Of a DNA stretch of 64,000 nt, positions 59,123 to 64,000 are shown piece by piece. The DNA comes from Tritrichomonas musculus (lineage: Eukaryota > Parabasalia > Tritrichomonadida > Tritrichomonadidae), in assembly GCA_039105265.1 (NCBI GenBank), contig JAPFFF010000017.1:248001-312000 (forward strand), in the 5' to 3' direction. Position numbers and translations under genes: made by a program. Below the pieces are notes generated by a model. The model was not told the origin of the DNA. It saw only the letters and a program-made list of their open reading frames with translations, and searched no databases. Numbering within the stretch: the stretch's first letter is position 1; every line of letters begins with the position of its first letter.

Positions 59123-61024
59123 AAAACCCCCTAAATTTCTGTTTTTGTGACTAATCGAAAATATAATGGTGTATTAATTATTAGCTATTAATACTGATTA
59201 AAATATTATATAACCTCAAAAGGGAATAATGATCCTGTCTGGATATATAACTACATCGAAAATCATATTTTTTGATATTGACAATTAATCTATCTATAAA
59301 CATTTTATATAAACATTTATTTATATTTTCAAGATTAAAACTTTCATTTTCCTATTATTGGGCAATTTTTAATAATTATCAACAATTTTTAAGCAATATT
59401 TAATATTTTGATATATTTTTTTTTATCGTACTAAGTATCAAATAAATATATAAATTATACGCCTTCATTAATCGCCTTTACTTGTTAAATATCAATGGGC
59501 AGCGGTTATTCTCAGAAAATTAATCATGAAAATATATTTAAACTTTTAAAAATAAATGCTTTTAACATTTAATAAAAAATACTAATTCAATGAATTTATT
59601 CAAAAAAATTGCAATTGAGAATACTCATAGAATAATGAAATTTGAACATACTCATAGAATTTGAAAATTTATGAAATTTGGTTGTAAAGTTTTCAAATTC
59701 TTGGGGCGAAAAAAAGTGGCATTTTGGGCGGAAAAGTGACCAAAATAGGAAATTCAAAGGTTTATATGATCATTTGAAAGGAACCGCCGGGCGATGTAAA
59801 ATGAATTGAAAGGTTTTCTCCAGGCAATATAAAATTCCTCAATTTTTGAATGTGACAAAAAATATTAAATCTGCCAAAAAAGCATTATTAATAACATAGC
59901 TTTACAATTACCTAATTTAATATATATATATATATTAAAAAAAAATAAAAAAAAAAAAAATAAACGTACTCAATTCATAAAAATAAATCGCCCTTGTTTT
60001 TAATTTTTTGGGCGAAAAATGAAGGCGTAATAAATTATTATAATTAATATATATTTTACTATTTTTAATATATTTTATTTTTAATAACTTTTCATTCTCT
60101 TATCAAAATAATACGTTTTTCCTACAAAAAACTCTCAATTTAAAATAATTGCACACAATAAAATACGTTTTTCCTACAAAAAACTCTCAATTTTTCAATG
60201 AAATTGTAAGATTTATTTTTTCTAATATAAATAATTTTTAAGTTAACTATTTTTATATAACCAGTTTTTTATATTATAAATATATTTATGCATTTATTTA
60301 CTTCAAATCATGAAAATTATTATTTTTGAAAAGAAATTCAAGGAATATTTTTTTAATATCAATTAAGAATATCATTTGATTTATACTATACTATCTATTT
60401 TTAAAAATATCTGTTAAAAAAGTTCAAAATGAAATAAACTATTCAAAAATAAACAAAATTTATATTGATCGAATATCTTAATCTATTTTTGATATATCTC
60501 ATAAAAAAGCATTAAATAATATAATTATTTGTTTTTATATGAAAATAACAGAAATATTTTATATTTTGTAAAAATGAAATAGTAATTAAACAAAAAATAA
60601 AAAAATCATTTTATGTTCTAGCACTTTAAATGTAATCATTTTAATAAATAAAACTGTACTAATAACGCTAAATCAAATAAGTAAAGCCAATAGAATGAAT
60701 TTTGATTTTCAAAAGATTTTTAAATGATGATGATCAAGTAACTTTTTGGGGCAAAAACTGAAACAAAAAACAAAAACAGAATTTTGCTTTATGCACAAAT
60801 TAAATGCTTTATATCAGAGCAAACCCCAATTTTATTTTCAATGATTGATATCTAAATTATACTCATTGAAACAGAAAACCAAAAGAAATAGTTCAATAAA
60901 ATTATTATTTATGATCTGAATAATAATTGCTGGATATCAAATGTATTAAAAAGAATAGAGGTATTTTGTTAGGAATAGATTTTTAGCGCCGTAAAAAATT
61001 GTAAACGGTTTTTTAGGGGGTTTT
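59123..61024. mobile_element. 1.9-kb hAT-like element hosting another MITE
   Basis: Inverted ends aaaaccccctaaa, flanked by the octamer taaatgat at 59115-59122 and 61025-61032. It is absent from the homologous place in the intact long-TIR element. Contains the 572-bp element at 59458-60029. No transposase ORF. Confidence 0.8.
59458..60029. mobile_element. 0.57-kb hAT-like MITE, copy 1
   Basis: Inverted ends tacgccttcatt, flanked by ataaatta at 59450-59457 and 60030-60037. Nearly identical to the copy at 61219-61788 in reverse orientation. Contains cgcccgg-type GC islets (gggcgatg, gggcagcgg). Confidence 0.9.
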
Positions 61025-61218
61025 TAAATGATTGGCCTTTTAATGTAAAATGGAAATTAATTTTCCGAGAAAAAATATTTTGGGAGATATAACCTACTTT
61101 ATCCTAGAAAAAGGATCTCTTTTCTACAAGAAAAAAAATATATTTCAAAAAAAAAGACTTTTTGATTTTTTAAAAAAGAGTATTGGGCATAATTTCAAAG
61201 ATTTTTTGATCAAAAAAG

Positions 61219-61788
61219 TACGCCTTCATTTTTCGCCCAAAAAATTAAAAACAAGGGCGATTTATTTTTATGAATTGAGTACGTTTATTTTTTTTTTTTA
61301 TTTTTTTTTAATATATATATATATATTAAATTAGGTAATTGTAAAGCTATGTTATTAATAATGCTTTTTTGGCAGATTTAATATTTTTTGTCACATTCAA
61401 AAATTGAGGAATTTTATATTGCCCGGAGAAAACCTTTCAATTCATTTTACATCGCCCGGCGGTTCCTTTCAAATGATCATATAAACCTTTGAATTTCCTA
61501 TTTTGGTCACTTTTCCGCCCAAAATGCCACTTTTTTTCGCCCCAAGAATTTGAAAACTTTACAACCAAATTTCATAAATTTTCAAATTCTATGAGTATGT
61601 TCAAATTTCATTATTCTATGAGTATTCTCAATTGCAATTTTTTTGAATAAATTCATTGAATTAGTATTTTTTATTAAATGTTAAAAGCATTTATTTTTAA
61701 AAGTTTAAATATATTTTCATGATTAATTTTCTGAGAATAACCGCTGCCCATTGATATTTAACAAGTAAAGGCGATTAATGAAGGCGTA
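61219..61788. mobile_element. 0.57-kb hAT-like MITE, copy 2
   Basis: Inverted ends tacgccttcatt, flanked by caaaaaag at 61211-61218 and 61789-61796. The uninterrupted target gatcaaaaaagttcgag is present at about 53928 in the intact long-TIR element, proving the 8-bp duplication. Confidence 0.92.
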
Positions 61789-61853
61789 CAAAAAAGTTCG
61801 AGACATAGCCATAATAATTTGATTTTTTGGTATAAATGTTTTTCTAGTTAGTT

Positions 61854-63148
61854 AGAGGTATTCATGTAGAGAAATTGACGAAATATTGTAATATTGGTCA
61901 TATTTTCTTTATTTTTATTTTGATACTAAGATTGTACTTTAATGGATAAGAATTTTATACTCCTATTTTTGAGATATTTCTATTTTTATTTTTCTGAATA
62001 AGAATCGTTTTATAATTGAGAGGATATATTATTTTTTTTATATAAAAATTGATGAAATATAAATATATATATAATTTTGTTTTATTAATTATTATATTAT
62101 ATATATTGATAACTTATTAATACTTTTATGTTTAAAAAATATTTATTTTCTAGAGATACACTTGTTTATATTTTTTTTATTTTTTATAAATTTTTAACTT
62201 TTTCAGTTATTATTTTTTTTATATTGAAATAATAAACATTATTTATCCTAGTAGTATTTTTATTATAACATTATTTTATTTTATATATATAATATATATT
62301 ATATTTTATATACTATTAAAATTTTATATTTAATTTTTACATTATATATTAAATAGATAAATTAACAAAAAAAAATGAAAAATTCAATTAACGATGATTT
62401 TTAATTTAATTTCTAAAAAAATATGTTGCTTTGTATTGTGATTATTTTTTGGTTTTCAATATATTAAATATTAAAGTTATTTATATAATATAGTACATAA
62501 TAATTTTACTTTATAAAAAATATTTTTAATAATATTTTTAAGAAGATGAGGAAATTCATATTTTTCAAGAATCACTTCACTATTAACTTCACTTCACCGA
62601 AAATAATCATCTCACGTCACTAAAAAAATAATAACGTACCAAAATACGATGAAAAATAATTCAAAATAATACAAAATATAAAATTGCATTTTTCTTTAAA
62701 ATGAGAGTATAAAGTAACTTATTTACATAATAAAATTTATTTAAATATTTATTATTATTATATTGTACAATTAGTATATAATTATTTCGTAAATCAATTG
62801 AGAAATAAGTCATTTTCTTAATTTTTTAATGTAAATTTGCATTTAAATTTATATATGGCTAATAAATTGGATATATAACAGATAATATATTTTATAAATA
62901 AAATATAAAATATTATTATTGATTTATAATTCATAAATATTTTATTTGACTCGAGATATAGATGAAACATTATTTTTTAAATGGTTTTTAAATTCTCGAC
63001 ATCCATTAAAACCAATTATGGCAAATGTCAGTATTGGATATATAGAAGTAAATAATCTTAATATTTTTTCATAAGATAAAATATTCATTCAATTAAAGTA
63101 AAAATAAAAAAATCAAATAACGAGTTTTCACTTCACATGAATACCTCT
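61854..63148. mobile_element. 1.29-kb hAT-like MITE, copy 2
   Basis: Inverted ends agaggtattcatg, flanked by agttagtt at 61846-61853 and 63149-63156. The empty target (ctagttagttataaattg) is intact in the long-TIR element near 53988. Confidence 0.9.
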
Positions 63149-63328
63149 AGTTAGTTATAAATTGAGAGACTTTTAGAGATAAACTTTTGAGGGAATAGAA
63201 TATTTTAATGACGAATTAGATGAAATTTTTTAGACTTTAATTCAATTTAATGATTTTTTGACATAAACTTTTTAGACTTTAAGTCCTATTTACGACTTTT
63301 TAGGAGATCAAGTTCGAGTCAACCTATA

Positions 63329-64000
63329 ATTATAAATATTTATGTTTTACAAAGTATAATGTATATGTATAAAATCAAATAGTATTAGTAGTTTTGAAGG
63401 ATATCTCTTACGAAGAGAGATCTATTAGCATGTGAAGTCAAAAAAAACTCGATGAAAATTAAGATAGGTCGGCCAGAATAACGAGTTTTGTCAAAAAAAA
63501 TAAAAAAACGTAGGAATATCTTCTATTTGATATATAATATTATATGATGTTTTCATATTCTGTTTACCAAGTTTCATCCAATTTCTTGAGTTGAGTTTTG
63601 TGAAATTTATGTTTTTTCTTTAAAACAAATAATATTAATATATCCTATAATTATCATTATAAAAGATAATTATTTATGTTTAACTATATCTATAATATTA
63701 TATTAAATTTAGTTTAATCATTAATAAATAAATATTTATTTTATTTAACATGAAAAAGGTATTCTTAAAAAATACAAAATTCAATTCTTTTTGAAAAAGT
63801 TTGAGATATTTCCCTCTAAGTTTTTCTTCTTCTTTTTCATTTTTAAGTCTACTTTTGTTGTTATATAAGTTTTTGTAATATAATAAAATAAAAATAAAAA
63901 GGAAATTTGATCTTCTATTTTTTGAAATATTGTATTAAATTTTTTCCATCAATTCACTGATTAATAATAAATATTTCTTAATTATTATTATATTATTATA
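63329..64000. other. AT-rich DNA at the right edge
   Basis: No gene. About 65 bases near 63868-63932 (aatataataaaataaaaa ... atcttctattttt) resemble 54298-54362, the DNA just right of the intact long-TIR element, so another repeat unit probably begins or ends here. Confidence 0.4.

Larger units (their letters stand above)
57306..63328. mobile_element. Second copy of the long-TIR element, left-truncated and carrying five insertions
   Basis: Segments matching 53340-54250 occur in order at 57306-57373, 57473-57817, 61025-61218, 61789-61853 and 63149-63328. They are separated by insertions at 57374-57472, 57818-59110, 59123-61024, 61219-61788 and 61854-63148. The left TIR is absent. Remaining sequence is a little diverged from the intact copy, with one of the 42-bp subrepeats missing in the right arm. 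Confidence 0.8.

Noticed and set aside
61050-61334. 94-codon ORF
   Set aside because: It crosses an element boundary and a target-site duplication, so it is accidental.
1-64000. Retroelement, Polinton or other virus-derived element
   Set aside because: No reverse transcriptase, integrase, capsid-like or packaging ATPase-like sequence, and no long direct repeats of LTR type, were seen; the repeats are inverted and belong to DNA transposons.

Overview
The window is a very AT-rich (about three-quarters A+T), gene-sparse stretch of a protist nuclear genome. It most resembles a parabasalid of the Tritrichomonas/Trichomonas type. The evidence is the gene-family mix: Sel1-repeat proteins fused to kinase domains, TKL-like kinases, BspA-type leucine-rich repeats, ankyrin/DUF3447-type proteins, BTB-like plus F5/8C proteins, a VIT/vWA protein and a caspase-fold protein. 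All clear genes are intronless single ORFs, and some have a trichomonad-style TCA(Y)(W) initiator just before the ATG. An AT-rich amoebozoan such as Entamoeba is the main alternative, but this mix fits it less well. No operons, tRNA or rRNA genes, CRISPR arrays or virus-derived genes were seen.

Layout. 1-3.7 kb: the tail of a gene, then AT-rich DNA with two terminal-inverted-repeat (TIR) elements. 3.7-7 kb: a DEDDy 3'-5' exonuclease fused to RRM-like domains. 7.6-8.8 kb: a broken Sel1 gene running head-on into a broken antisense kinase. 9.2-9.9 kb: one TIR element inside another. 10-14.3 kb: a BTB-like/F5/8C gene, a Sel1 relic, then an ankyrin protein and an ankyrin-remnant/BspA ORF that look like two halves of one gene. 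14.3-17.4 kb: four short elements, one nested. 17.5-18.5 kb: a bacterial-looking DHH phosphoesterase. 18.7-24.7 kb: a 2002-residue pseudokinase/Sel1 giant with expanding internal repeats. 26.2-30.2 kb: a four-helix membrane protein, a caspase-fold protein lacking the usual histidine, and a VIT/vWA protein. The VIT/vWA start codon abuts a 1.95-kb TTAA-flanked element. 33-38.3 kb: a charged single-helix protein, then a kinase-pseudokinase-small GTPase fusion. 38.5-44.3 kb: TIR elements around one orphan gene. 44.3-52.4 kb: an intact VPS13. 52.6-63.3 kb: no genes, but a stack of DNA transposons inserted into one another, whose order can be read from target-site duplications.

The genes do not form one pathway. 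The common themes are signalling and scaffold proteins built from repeats (kinase, Sel1, ankyrin, LRR), membrane traffic (VPS13, the small GTPase and perhaps a COPI-associated protein), and RNA or nucleotide turnover (exonuclease-RRM and DHH proteins). The mobile DNA is almost entirely short and non-autonomous: I recognised no transposase. At least four termini types are present: 8-bp target duplications (hAT-like), 9-bp (Mutator-like), TA (Tc1/mariner-like) and TTAA.

The most notable observations are the kinase-pseudokinase-GTPase fusion, the element separating a likely initiator from the VIT/vWA start codon, and a 69-bp GC-rich structured core shared by two TIR elements with unrelated ends. 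All identifications are by eye; no similarity search was run.
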